The position numbers were made by a program, and so were the translations under genes. From assembly GCF_036345995.1 (NCBI RefSeq), contig NZ_CP107796.1, positions 4,960,001 through 5,024,000 on the forward strand: 64,000 nt of DNA, read 5' to 3'. Under the pieces are notes generated by a model. That model was not told where the DNA came from. It did no database searches and worked only from the letters and a program-made list of their open reading frames with translations. This DNA comes from Streptomyces sp. NBC_00557 (lineage in GTDB: Bacteria > Actinomycetota > Actinomycetes > Streptomycetales > Streptomycetaceae). Shown here in pieces: positions 33,101-40,756 of the stretch. Every line of letters begins with the position of its first letter. Position 1 is the first letter of the stretch.

Positions 33101-33806
33101 ACGCCCCGGCACCGGCAGCCGCGACCGCCTCCGCCTCCGAACGCCCCCCGGCGACAACCCGAACGCAGCCCTCCCCGTCGGCGACGGTCCGCACTCGCGC
33201 CCCCGGTCCCCCGGACGGAGTAACCCGCAGCGCCGACTCGCCGATCCGCAGCAGCCCCCCGGCAGGGACCCGCACCGGACGCTCGCCGACCCGCGTCCCG
33301 TCCAGCGCCGTACCGTTCGTGGAGCCGAGGTCGGCGACCGAGACGCGGCCGTCCGCGTCGACGGTGACCGCGCAGTGCAGCCGGGACACGTCGGGGTCGT
33401 CCAGCGGCACGTCCGCGTCGGCCGAGCGGCCCACGGTGATCCGGCCGCCGTGCAGCAGATGGACCCCGCCCGCGTCCGGGCCCGCGACGACATGCAGCTG
33501 GGTCGGCGCCTCGTCCAGCTCGGGGTGCGGCTCGGGAGCCGCCGGGGTGCCCAAAGACAGCACGGCGCCGTCGATCAGCGGGGGCTCGCCGAGGGTGCAG
33601 CGGCGCGGGTCCAGCCGCTCGGCGCCGGCGTACAGCACGGGGGATCCGGAGTCGCGGCCCTCCCCGGCGACCGCCCCGGCCAGCGCCGACGCGACCGCGG
33701 CCAGGTCCGTGCCCGCGGGCGCCGTGACCAGCACGTCGCGGCTCGCGGCGCGGCCCCGCTGCGGAGCCGGGCCCAGCGGGTCTACGACGGTCAGCCGGAT
33801 CTGCAT
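30165..33806 (-). CDS. FHA domain and FtsK/SpoIIIE-like ATPase fusion protein
   Basis: 1213 residues from the ATG at 33806 (an upstream ATG at 33881 is open but adds an unlikely leader). Residues 1-88 form a small N-terminal domain, perhaps ubiquitin-like. An FHA phosphothreonine-binding domain covers about 103-196, with GRS at 126-128, SRLH at 141-144 and LGSTNG at 160-165. A low-complexity Gly/Ala stretch follows, then an EssC/EccC-like segment (LISADRSRPVEERTAEWAWL, then GWLPHVRP), a Pro/Thr-rich linker, and an FtsK-type core at about 890-1130. Its Walker A is GPAGSGRT (904-911) with Arg910 where Lys is expected; Walker B is LVVVVDDLDAL. No membrane helix was seen. It is divergent from two Ser/Thr kinases, which suggests that it reads their phosphorylation. 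No WXG100 genes are nearby. Confidence 0.85.
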   Translation of the reverse strand: MQIRLTVVDPLGPAPQRGRAASRDVLVTAPAGTDLAAVASALAGAVAGEGRDSGSPVLYAGAERLDPRRCTLGEPPLIDGAVLSLGTPAAPEPHPELDEAPTQLHVVAGPDAGGVHLLHGGRITVGRSADADVPLDDPDVSRLHCAVTVDADGRVSVADLGSTNGTALDGTRVGERPVRVPAGGLLRIGESALRVTPSGGPGARVRTVADGEGCVRVVAGGRSEAEAVAAAGAGASSGAGAFADAGAGTSSGAGALGGVRPSAGAGFPPAQHGYGAGGWGTSGSGGQEHRRQDAAVVPEQAGAPRIESAPGPSGGDTHAGRLGVGGTGGQPLGTGRKGTPVRGVDTPQGTRRRGLGAWARRLTGGRGEQPAAPETYGGPAAPTGVAPAARTVPQQPETWPDPASLLLTALGPGPRLWERGPGHPEALTVRLGTADRSAPDGSGLLPAVPVTTALREAGALGLAGPRPRLSGLARAVLAQLAALHSPDLLEIVLISADRSRPVEERTAEWAWLGWLPHVRPGHGQDCRLLLAYDREQAAARTEELLRRVDDHATTGASTARPASAPLPAANPRNGTATPGTATGTPRQDAGPEGTASGHHLGAPSPAPAALTQATAEWDSPTQATRSGHPGTGTHGSTGTNGSVPGHPTPPGASAHGQATGHPAPGTSGAHTPSGTRPTASHPAPARRPSWAREDAGIGEAGGFPGPYTVVVVDGDPGGAALRDAVARLAVAGPRAGIHVVCLAETEPASPASPVSLTYEAACAVTPTFRHCGAVALLSGDVATALRLMRVAPGGPVGPGTLAAVDAVSGAWAERFARALAPLRPDAPAGVREPRLAAPLPQSARLLDELGLARATPASLMARWADAADDTRSLGGRARAVLGAGPRGPVTVDLVADGPHLLIEGPAGSGRTELLRAVVASLAAAERPDRLGMVLIDGRDGVGVGAGRTEGLHVCTDIPHVTTHLIANDPVRMREFAQSLTAELKRRAELLGRTDFAQWHAGRAVAGRIVAQRTPANGDLEAPPSSTLRLRPGAAARQQAEAAPPLPRLVVVVDDLDALVSPPLGSPGRPAAGSVMRALEAVAREGEGLGVHVVAAAGTGGRTAETEPARRAALRIALDAPRQGPDEPAAGRGRLVYADGRAVGFQGGRVTGRIPRTATQRPTVVPLDWQRMGDPPARRPVRELGNGPTDLALLASALERAAREVSAARLPSLL

Positions 33807-34141
33807 CCCCACCCCAACACGAGCACGTCGGTCAGTACTGCAAGGCATCCTCGCACCTGCCACTGACAACACGCCCGCCACCCGGCGTCAAGTGATCTTG
33901 ATTGGTCGGCTCTGCCCGCAAAAGTGCCTGACCAGTGCCGTACGAACGATCAGTTGAGATCGGTCACGTCCGCTCCCCGGCAACCGGCGGACCGGCCCGC
34001 GCGTCTTTCCGTCGAACACGTCGAACAGGGTCGGGAACGTTTGCGTAGTGCCCTGGAGGGCGGCACTACAGTGGACCGGAACCGGAACGACAACCGGAAT
34101 GCAGGCAAGCAAGCATCAGCAAGCAGCAGGGAGCGCGTGAC
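33807..34141. promoter_or_regulatory. Divergent promoter region between FHA-ATPase and kinase genes
   Basis: 335 bp without a gene. Near the kinase end is an inverted repeat AGTGCC (34047-34052) / GGCACT (34062-34067) that runs into the hexamer TACAGT (34067-34072), a possible -10, with TTGCGT (34041-34046) upstream at a long 20-bp spacing. The kinase ribosome site AGGGAG lies at 34128-34133. The FHA side shows GGGGTGGGG directly before the ATG. Confidence 0.4.
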
Positions 34142-35806
34142 GTGCGGCCAGTCGGCAGCAAGTACCTGCTTGAGGAGCCGCTGGGACGCGGCGCCACAGG
34201 CACCGTCTGGCGTGCCCGCCAGCGCGAGACCGCGGGCGCCGAGGCGGCCGTGCCCGGACAGCCCGGCGAGACGGTCGCGATCAAGGTCCTCAAGGAGGAG
34301 CTGGCGAGCGACCCGGACATCGTGATGCGCTTCCTGCGCGAGCGCTCGGTCCTGCTCCGCCTCACCCACCCCAACATCGTCCGGGTGCGCGACCTGGTCG
34401 TCGAGGGCGATCTGCTGGCGCTGGTCATGGACCTCGTCGACGGCCCCGACCTGCACCGCTACCTGCGCGAGAACGGCCCGCTGTCGCCGGTCGCCGCCGC
34501 GCTGATGACCGCGCAGATCGCCGACGCGCTCGCCGCGAGCCACGCCGACGGGGTGGTCCACCGGGACCTGAAGCCCGCGAACGTGCTGCTCATGCAGCAC
34601 GACGGCCAGATGCACCCGATGCTGACCGACTTCGGCATCGCCCGGCTCGCCGACTCCCCGGGCCTGACCCGCACCCAGGAGTTCGTCGGCACGCCCGCGT
34701 ACGTGGCGCCGGAGTCCGCCGAGGGCCGCCCGCAGACCTCCGCCGTGGACATCTACGGCGCCGGCATCCTGCTGTACGAGCTGGTCACCGGCCACCCGCC
34801 GTTCTCGGGCGGCTCGGCCCTCGAGGTCCTGCACCAGCACCTGAGCGCCGAGCCGCGCCGCCCCTCCACCGTCCCGGACCCGCTGTGGACGGTCATAGAG
34901 CGCTGCCTGCGCAAGAACCCCGACGAACGGCCGAGCGCCGAGAACCTCGCGCGCGCCCTGAGGGTCGTCGCCGAGGGCGTCGGCGTGCACGCGAACGCCG
35001 CGCAGATCGCCGCCGCCGAGGGCGTGGGAGCGCTGCTGGCCCCGGACCCGGCCCCGACCGCCGTACCGGGCGTGCCCGGCGCCGCCGACCCCACCCAGGT
35101 GCTGCCGCAGGGCTCCGCGGGGGCGTACGACCCGAACGCCGCGACCAGCGTGCTGCCGCACACCGGCGGCCCCGCGGGTGCCGCCGACCCCACCGCCGTC
35201 CTGCCGAACACGGGCGCGGCGGACCCGACCGCGGTGCTGCCGAACACCGGCCCGCAGGGGCAGCAGCCCGAACAGCCGCACCCCTGGCAGACCCAGCTGC
35301 GCGCGGCCCGCGACCGCAACGAGCAGACGCAGATCCAGTACCTCTCGCCGGAGGACGACCCGCTGCGCCACCGGCCCCAGCGGCAGGTGGCCCGGCCGCA
35401 GCAGCAGCCGCGGCAGGCCCCGCAGTCCCGCCCGCAGCAGCCGCAGCCGCGCGGCCGTCAGCAGGGCTACCAGCAGGGGTACGGCTATGCGCCCGAGCCC
35501 CAGCAGTACGCGCCCCCGCGGCGTCCGCAGCGGTACGCGCCGCCCGCGCCGGAGCCGCAGCGGCCCGCGCGAGAGCCGCGGCAGCGCAGCGCCAACCCGA
35601 TGAAGATCCCGGGTCTCGGCTGCCTGAAGGGCTGCCTGTTCACGATCGTCATCCTGGTCGTGGCGAGCTGGCTGATCTACGAGCTGACACCGGTGCACAC
35701 CTGGATCGGCCAGGGCCGCGGCTACTGGCACGAGGTGAGCCACTGGGTCGGCCGGGCCAGCAAGTGGATCAAGGATCTCGGCGGCTCCTCCGGCGGCGGG
35801 AACTGA
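34142..35806 (+). CDS. pkaA: Ser/Thr protein kinase, Hanks type, with single C-terminal membrane helix
   Basis: 554 residues from GTG. The kinase domain covers about 8-275: glycine loop LGRGATGTVW (14-23), ATP-binding Lys48, catalytic Asp142 in HRDLKPAN, DFG at 163-165, and activation-segment GTPAYVAPE. A Pro/Gln-rich linker (about 300-485) contains four [PA]TxVLP repeats at roughly 313-371, then Arg/Gln/Pro-rich sequence. One hydrophobic helix (about 499-516, TIVILVVASWLIYEL) and a 35-residue outer tail follow, with no PASTA domains. A second kinase gene begins 121 bases downstream. The symbol follows the S. coelicolor gene in the same place and is a synteny-based inference. Confidence 0.92.
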   Translation: MRPVGSKYLLEEPLGRGATGTVWRARQRETAGAEAAVPGQPGETVAIKVLKEELASDPDIVMRFLRERSVLLRLTHPNIVRVRDLVVEGDLLALVMDLVDGPDLHRYLRENGPLSPVAAALMTAQIADALAASHADGVVHRDLKPANVLLMQHDGQMHPMLTDFGIARLADSPGLTRTQEFVGTPAYVAPESAEGRPQTSAVDIYGAGILLYELVTGHPPFSGGSALEVLHQHLSAEPRRPSTVPDPLWTVIERCLRKNPDERPSAENLARALRVVAEGVGVHANAAQIAAAEGVGALLAPDPAPTAVPGVPGAADPTQVLPQGSAGAYDPNAATSVLPHTGGPAGAADPTAVLPNTGAADPTAVLPNTGPQGQQPEQPHPWQTQLRAARDRNEQTQIQYLSPEDDPLRHRPQRQVARPQQQPRQAPQSRPQQPQPRGRQQGYQQGYGYAPEPQQYAPPRRPQRYAPPAPEPQRPAREPRQRSANPMKIPGLGCLKGCLFTIVILVVASWLIYELTPVHTWIGQGRGYWHEVSHWVGRASKWIKDLGGSSGGGN

Positions 35807-35927
35807 CCGCGAGTTTGCGGATTTGTCGACATCCGGCGGGTGATTTCCGTCTCCGCGGTGAAGGTTGGCTCGTCGGACGCGTAGTTTTGGCGGCACCACG
35901 CGACAACGCGCGTCTGTAGGAGCAGTC

Positions 35928-37151
35928 TTGGCACGGAAGATCGGCAGCCGGTACACCGCGAACCAGATCCTGGGTCGGGGCAGCGCCGGCACGGTGTGGC
36001 TGGGCGAGGGGCCGGACGGGCCCGTCGCCATCAAGATGCTGCGCGAGGACCTCGCCTCCGACCAGGAGCTCGTCGGACGCTTCGTGCAGGAGCGCACCGC
36101 GCTGCTCGGCCTGGAGCACCCGCACATCGTCACCGTGCGCGACCTGGTGGTCGACGGCAACGACCTCGCCCTCGTCATGGACCTGGTGCGCGGCACCGAC
36201 CTGCGCACCCGGCTGGAGCGCGAGCGGCGGCTCGCCCCCGAGGCGGCCGTCGCGATCGTCGCGGACATCGCCGACGCGCTGGCGGCGGCCCACGCGGCCG
36301 GGGTCGTCCACCGGGACGTCAAGCCCGAGAACGTCCTCCTGGACATGCAGGGCCCGCTCGGCCCCGGCGGCTCGCACCCCGCCCTGCTCACCGACTTCGG
36401 CGTGGCCAAGCTCATCGACTCGCCGAAGCGGACGCGCGCCACGAAGATCATCGGCACGCCGGACTACCTGGCCCCGGAGATCGTCGAGGGCCTGCCGCCC
36501 CGCGCGGCCGTGGACATCTACGCCCTGGCGACGGTCCTGTACGAGCTGCTGGCCGGCTTCACCCCGTTCGGCGGGGGTCACCCCGGCGCGGTGCTGCGCC
36601 GCCACGTCACCGAGACCGTCGTACCCCTGCCCGGCATCCCCGAGGAGCTGTGGCAGCTGATCGTGCAGTGCCTGGCCAAGGCGCCCGCGTCCCGGCTGCG
36701 CGCCTCGGAGCTGGCGGCGCGGCTGCGCGAGCAGCTGCCGACGCTGGCCGGGATGCCGCCGCTGGACGTCGACGAGCCGGAGCCGTCCGAGGAGGCGGCA
36801 CAGGAGCCGGCGCCCCCCGCCCCGGGCGGCGAGCCGCTGCGGCGGCGGGGCGCGGTCCCGCTCGTCCCCGGCGCCAAGCCGGACTCCAACCGCGACACGC
36901 ACACGTCGATGCGCGTACCGGGACCGGACGAGCTGGCGGGCGGCGCCCACGGGACGGCTCGCGCCCCCCGGGCCGCCGGTGCGCCCCGGCCGGGCTCGGC
37001 GAGGCACCGGGCGGCGCTGCGGCGGCGCAGGCTGACCCTGGGCGCGGCCGGACTGGTCGTGGCGGCCGTCGTGGGCGTCGGGGCGTGGTGGGTGTCGGCG
37101 GACGACGACTCCGGGACGCCGTCCGGCACCCACAGCACGTCGACCCCCTGA
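35928..37151 (+). CDS. pkaB: Ser/Thr protein kinase, Hanks type, TTG start
   Basis: 407 residues. The start chosen is TTG at 35928, because AGGAG lies 5 bases upstream and the protein then begins just before the kinase domain, at LARKIGSRYTANQILGRG. Kinase motifs are LGRGSAGTVWL, Lys36, HRDVKPEN with Asp130, and DFG at 156-158, with activation segment IIGTPDYLAPE. An acidic, then Arg/Pro-rich linker (about 280-365) precedes a single C-terminal helix (about 372-389) and a short outer tail. It is a close neighbour and probable paralogue of the kinase just upstream, forming a tandem pair. Symbol by synteny only. Confidence 0.9.
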   Translation: MARKIGSRYTANQILGRGSAGTVWLGEGPDGPVAIKMLREDLASDQELVGRFVQERTALLGLEHPHIVTVRDLVVDGNDLALVMDLVRGTDLRTRLERERRLAPEAAVAIVADIADALAAAHAAGVVHRDVKPENVLLDMQGPLGPGGSHPALLTDFGVAKLIDSPKRTRATKIIGTPDYLAPEIVEGLPPRAAVDIYALATVLYELLAGFTPFGGGHPGAVLRRHVTETVVPLPGIPEELWQLIVQCLAKAPASRLRASELAARLREQLPTLAGMPPLDVDEPEPSEEAAQEPAPPAPGGEPLRRRGAVPLVPGAKPDSNRDTHTSMRVPGPDELAGGAHGTARAPRAAGAPRPGSARHRAALRRRRLTLGAAGLVVAAVVGVGAWWVSADDDSGTPSGTHSTSTP

Positions 37152-37210
37152 CCCGCCCGGGGCGGGCGAGGCGGCGGGGACGCTCGGCCGAGGTCGGTTG
37201 CCACAGCCGT

Positions 37211-37216
37211 TACGCT
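37211..37216 (+). promoter_or_regulatory. -10 hexamer close to the prfB start
   Basis: TACGCT ends 7 bases before the GTG at 37224, fitting a very short or absent leader, although GGAGG also lies in that gap. Confidence 0.35.
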
Positions 37217-37223
37217 GGGAGGC

Positions 37224-38330
37224 GTGGCAGTCGTCGATGTATCCGAAGAGCTGAAGTCCCTCTCCTCGACCATGGAGTCGATCGAGGCCGTCCTGGACCT
37301 CGACAAGATGAGGGCAGACATCGCCGTGCTCGAGGAGCAGGCGGCCGCGCCGTCCCTGTGGGACAACCCGGACGAGGCGCAGAAGATCACCAGCAAGCTC
37401 TCCCACCTCCAGGCCGAGGTCAGGAAGGCGGAGGCGCTGCGCGGCCGGATCGACGATCTCGCGGTCCTCTTCGAGATGGCCGAGGAGGAGAACGACCCGG
37501 ACACCCGTGCCGAGGCCGAGTCCGAGCTGGCCGCGGTGAAGAAGGCGCTGGACGAGATGGAGGTCCGCACGCTCCTCAGCGGTGAGTACGACTCGCGTGA
37601 GGCGCTCGTCAACATCCGCGCCGAGGCCGGCGGCGTCGACGCCGCCGACTTCGCCGAGAAGCTCCAGCGCATGTACCTGCGCTGGGCCGAGCAGCGCGGC
37701 TACAAGACGGAGCTGATCGAGACGTCGTACGCCGAAGAGGCCGGCATCAAGTCGACCACCTTCGCCGTCCAGGCGCCGTACGCCTACGGCACCCTCTCCG
37801 TCGAGCAGGGCACGCACCGCCTCGTGCGCATCTCGCCCTTCGACAACCAGGGCCGCCGCCAGACCTCCTTCGCGGGTGTGGAGGTGCTCCCCGTCGTCGA
37901 GCAGTCCGACCACGTCGAGATCGACGAGTCCGACCTGCGCATCGACGTCTACCGCTCCTCCGGTCCCGGCGGCCAGGGCGTGAACACCACCGACTCCGCG
38001 GTGCGCATCACCCACATCCCCACCGGCATCGTGGTCTCCTGCCAGAACGAGCGGTCGCAGATCCAGAACAAGGCCACCGCGATGAACGTCCTCCAGGCCA
38101 AGCTGCTGGAGCGCCGCCGGCAGGAGGAGCAGGCCAAGATGGACGCCCTCAAGGGCGACGGCGGCAACTCCTGGGGCAACCAGATGCGCTCCTACGTGCT
38201 GCACCCGTACCAGATGGTCAAGGACCTGCGCACCGAGTACGAAGTGGGCAACCCGGAGGCCGTGTTCAACGGCGAGATCGACGGGTTCCTGGAGGCCGGT
38301 ATTCGCTGGCGCAAGCAGCAGGAGAAGTAA
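37224..38330 (+). CDS. prfB: Peptide chain release factor 2
   Basis: 368 residues from GTG. It is the release factor for UGA and UAA stop codons. The tripeptide anticodon SPF is at 204-206 and the GGQ motif that triggers hydrolysis is at 249-251 in [16 protein letters not shown]. The N-terminal coiled helical domain spans about 1-110. The frame is continuous with no internal TGA, so the programmed frameshift of E. coli prfB is absent. It sits upstream of the cell-division and ribosome-rescue genes ftsEX and smpB but is separated from them by a terminator. Confidence 0.97.
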   Translation: MAVVDVSEELKSLSSTMESIEAVLDLDKMRADIAVLEEQAAAPSLWDNPDEAQKITSKLSHLQAEVRKAEALRGRIDDLAVLFEMAEEENDPDTRAEAESELAAVKKALDEMEVRTLLSGEYDSREALVNIRAEAGGVDAADFAEKLQRMYLRWAEQRGYKTELIETSYAEEAGIKSTTFAVQAPYAYGTLSVEQGTHRLVRISPFDNQGRRQTSFAGVEVLPVVEQSDHVEIDESDLRIDVYRSSGPGGQGVNTTDSAVRITHIPTGIVVSCQNERSQIQNKATAMNVLQAKLLERRRQEEQAKMDALKGDGGNSWGNQMRSYVLHPYQMVKDLRTEYEVGNPEAVFNGEIDGFLEAGIRWRKQQEK

Positions 38331-38354
38331 CCGCAGAAGTGACTTTGTCGACAT

Positions 38355-38385
38355 GACAACTGCCGCCCGAGAGGCGGCAGTTGTC
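38355..38385 (+). terminator. Rho-independent terminator after prfB
   Basis: Perfect 13-bp stem (38355-38367 with 38373-38385) and 5-nt loop, followed by ttatg and a later gtttt run. Confidence 0.9.
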
Positions 38386-38638
38386 TTATGTCTGGGTTTT
38401 ACATCACACTCACACGCTTCAACTCGCCGCATACGGCTCCCGAGTGGACATAGCGCCCGCAACGGCCTTGACGTTGCTTTGAAAAATCGGAAGGGTTAAG
38501 CGCGGCATGCGTAACTTCAGGGGCGCATGTGAACCGGGGGAATGAGTTGACGCGCTTCGTCACCGGCTGCCTCCCGTCGATCACGGCACGCCCCATGCGC
38601 CGCCTCATGGACGATCAGCTACTGGGGGTAGCAACCAT
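38386..38638 (+). promoter_or_regulatory. Leader and promoter region of the LAETG protein gene
   Basis: 253 bp without a gene. TTGACG (38470-38475) is a good -35 hexamer but no convincing -10 follows it. The ribosome site GGGGGTA lies 8 bases before the ATG. Nothing else was recognised. Confidence 0.35.
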
Positions 38639-39511
38639 ATGACGAAGAAGACGCGGATCCGGGTCGCGCGGATAGCCGCCGGCGCCGTGATCGCGGCCGG
38701 TGCGTCACTGACCGCAGCCGGCGCGGCCTCCGCCCTGGACCTCGATGTCAAGGCCGGTCCGATCAGCCTCGGTGTCACCACGGACGGCAACGACACCGAC
38801 GGCACGACGCAGGGGACGACCGAGGGTGACATCCAGGGCGCCACTCTGGGCGTGACCGAGGGGACGACCCAGGGCTCCACCCAGGGGTCGACCGAAGGCG
38901 ACACCCAGGGCTCGACCCAGGGTGACACCCAGGGCACCACCGAGGGCGACACCCAGGGTGAGACCCAGGGCACGTCCCTCGGGGCCACCGAGGGCGCGAT
39001 CCAGGGCTCCACCGAGGGCGCGATCCAGGGTTCGACCCAGGGCTCGACCGAGGGTTCCACCCAGGGCAGCACCCAGGGTTCGACCCAGGGCAGCACCGAG
39101 GGCTCGACCCAGGGTTCCACCCAGGGCAGCACCGAGGGCGGTTCCGGTGACGGCGGCAACGGCGGCCACACCGGCGGCAACGGCAACGGTGGCAACGGCA
39201 ACGGCGGCAACACCGGCGGCAACGGCAACGGCAACGGCAACGGCGGCTCCGGCACCGGCGGTTCCAGCACCGGCGGCAACCACGACAACCCGCAGGGCGG
39301 CAGCGGCACGGCGCCCCAGGAGGAGGGCTCCTCGGCCCTCACCGACACCGGGTCCGACAGCAAGGCCCAGGGCGGGGACAAGCAGCTCGCCGAGACCGGT
39401 GCCGGGCAGACCGCGTTCCTGGTCATCGGCGCCGCGACGATGATCGCCGGCGGCATCGGCTTCCGCGTCCTGCCGCGACTGGCGGGCGGCCGGGGCGGCG
39501 CGGCCGCCTGA
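38639..39511 (+). CDS. Sortase-anchored surface protein with (T-Q/E-G-x)n repeats and LAETG signal
   Basis: 290 residues. A Sec signal peptide (1-32, basic MTKKTRIRVAR, hydrophobic core, cleavage near ASA-LD) is followed by about 27 tandem tetrapeptides of the form T-Q/E-G-S/D/T (about residues 56-167), encoded by 12-bp units. A Gly/Asn-rich flexible stretch (about 168-225) and a short acidic segment come next. The C-terminus has LAETG at 250-254, a hydrophobic helix, then RVLPRLAGGRGG, the sorting signal used by class E sortases of Streptomyces. It is therefore probably linked covalently to peptidoglycan. The repeats have no Cys or aromatic residue and no catalytic domain is present. Function unknown. 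Confidence 0.85.
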   Translation: MTKKTRIRVARIAAGAVIAAGASLTAAGAASALDLDVKAGPISLGVTTDGNDTDGTTQGTTEGDIQGATLGVTEGTTQGSTQGSTEGDTQGSTQGDTQGTTEGDTQGETQGTSLGATEGAIQGSTEGAIQGSTQGSTEGSTQGSTQGSTQGSTEGSTQGSTQGSTEGGSGDGGNGGHTGGNGNGGNGNGGNTGGNGNGNGNGGSGTGGSSTGGNHDNPQGGSGTAPQEEGSSALTDTGSDSKAQGGDKQLAETGAGQTAFLVIGAATMIAGGIGFRVLPRLAGGRGGAAA

Positions 39512-39554
39512 GCGTAGCCGTACGCTGACGCAGCGCGCACGACGTGCACGCGCA

Positions 39555-39583
39555 AGGGCCCGGAGCCTGACGCTCCGGGCCCT
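39555..39583. terminator. Bidirectional terminator between the LAETG gene and the zinc-ribbon gene
   Basis: Perfect 12-bp stem (39555-39566 with 39572-39583) and 5-nt loop, followed on the plus strand by gacgggtttgtg. It separates two convergent genes. Confidence 0.85.
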
Positions 39584-39604
39584 GACGGGTTTGTGTGACT
39601 TCTC

Positions 39605-39796
39605 TTACGCGGTCTGGTGCGCCAGCAGCGCCACCGCGGCGATCAGCACCGCCAGCAGCGCGATCAGCGCCATCGGGTTCACCCCGCCGAGGAAGCCCTC
39701 TTGCTGCAGTCGCTCGCGGTTGGCACGGCACACCGGGCACCGGCCCTCGCTCACGGGCGCCGCGCAGTTCGCGCACACCAACCGGTCGTACGTCAT
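39605..39796 (-). CDS. Small zinc-ribbon membrane protein
   Basis: 63 residues from the ATG at 39796, fixed by the strong ribosome site AAGGAGGG 8 bases upstream. Residues 7-25 ([17 protein letters not shown]) hold two CxxC pairs, a compact zinc ribbon. Residues 40-60 ([20 protein letters not shown]) form one membrane helix, so the ribbon should lie in the cytoplasm at the membrane. The gene is on the opposite strand to, and just upstream of, ftsE. I know of no characterised homologue, and its role is unknown. Confidence 0.8.
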   Translation of the reverse strand: MTYDRLVCANCAAPVSEGRCPVCRANRERLQQEGFLGGVNPMALIALLAVLIAAVALLAHQTA

Positions 39797-39840
39797 GCGC
39801 TCGCCCTCCTTGCACCGGCCATCACACGTACAACGCTCAT

Positions 39841-39858
39841 GGGAACGAGAACGTTCCC
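39841..39858. promoter_or_regulatory. Inverted repeat between the zinc-ribbon gene and ftsE
   Basis: GGGAACG-AGAA-CGTTCCC is a perfect 7-4-7 inverted repeat, 45 bp upstream of the small gene's start and 175 bp upstream of ftsE. A protein-binding site is inferred from symmetry and position. Confidence 0.4.
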
Positions 39859-40032
39859 CCTCCACTGTGCCAGGTTCGCGGAGCGCGTGCGCGGGCCCCC
39901 GGGGAGCCGAGGAAGAACAGCAGCCGGTACAAAAACGTACAAGCCTTACCCAACCTCGACCTGCGACTGCACTTGCACACCCGGTTCGCGTATGGTCACG
40001 CTCATCTACCCCCGGCGACCCGTGGTGCATCC

Positions 40033-40722
40033 GTGATCCGATTCGACAACGTCTCCAAGGTCTACCCCAAGCAGACCCGCCCCGCACTCAGGGATGTCTC
40101 CCTGGAAGTGGAGAAGGGCGAGTTCGTGTTCCTCGTGGGGTCCTCCGGCTCCGGAAAGTCCACCTTCCTGCGGCTCATCCTCCGCGAGGAGCGCTGCAGC
40201 CACGGCCAGGTGCACGTGCTCGGCAAGGACCTCGCACGCCTCTCCAACTGGAAGGTGCCGCAGATGCGCCGCCAGCTGGGGACCGTCTTCCAGGACTTCC
40301 GCCTGCTGCCGAACAAGACGGTCGCGGAGAACGTGGCCTTCGCGCAGGAGGTGATCGGCAAGTCCAAGGGCGAGATCCGCAAGTCCGTGCCGCAGGTGCT
40401 CGACCTCGTCGGCCTCGGCGGCAAGGAGGACCGCATGCCCGGCGAGCTGTCCGGTGGTGAGCAGCAGCGCGTCGCCATCGCGCGGGCGTTCGTCAACCGG
40501 CCGAAGCTGCTGATCGCCGACGAGCCCACCGGCAACCTCGACCCGCAGACCTCCGTCGGCATCATGAAGCTGCTCGACCGCATCAACCGGACGGGCACCA
40601 CCGTCATCATGGCGACGCACGATCAGAACATCGTGGACCAGATGCGCAAGCGCGTCATCGAGCTGGAGAAGGGCCGCCTCGTCCGCGACCAGGCCCGCGG
40701 CGTCTACGGCTACCAGCACTAA
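40033..40722 (+). CDS. ftsE: Cell division ATP-binding protein FtsE
   Basis: 229 residues from GTG. It is the ATPase of the FtsEX complex, which activates peptidoglycan hydrolases at the membrane. Walker A is GSSGSGKST (36-44), the Q-loop is [13 protein letters not shown], the signature is [14 protein letters not shown], Walker B is [12 protein letters not shown], and the switch His is in MATHDQ. Length and motifs fit FtsE exactly. ftsX follows after 34 bases. Confidence 0.97.
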   Translation: MIRFDNVSKVYPKQTRPALRDVSLEVEKGEFVFLVGSSGSGKSTFLRLILREERCSHGQVHVLGKDLARLSNWKVPQMRRQLGTVFQDFRLLPNKTVAENVAFAQEVIGKSKGEIRKSVPQVLDLVGLGGKEDRMPGELSGGEQQRVAIARAFVNRPKLLIADEPTGNLDPQTSVGIMKLLDRINRTGTTVIMATHDQNIVDQMRKRVIELEKGRLVRDQARGVYGYQH

Positions 40723-40756
40723 GCAAGTTCACGACGGAAAGGCTCGACCAGACGCC

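Noticed and set aside
30165..33806. Type VII secretion locus
   Set aside because: The ATPase has an EssC-like segment, but there are no WXG100, EccB, EccD or EccE genes in the surroundings.
37224..38330. Programmed frameshift in prfB
   Set aside because: The frame is open from the GTG to the stop with no internal TGA and no CTTTGA-like slippery site near the start.
38800..39141. Regular 12-bp repeats, considered as a CRISPR or VNTR array outside a gene
   Set aside because: The units are contiguous without spacers and lie in frame inside a gene with signal peptide and sorting signal.
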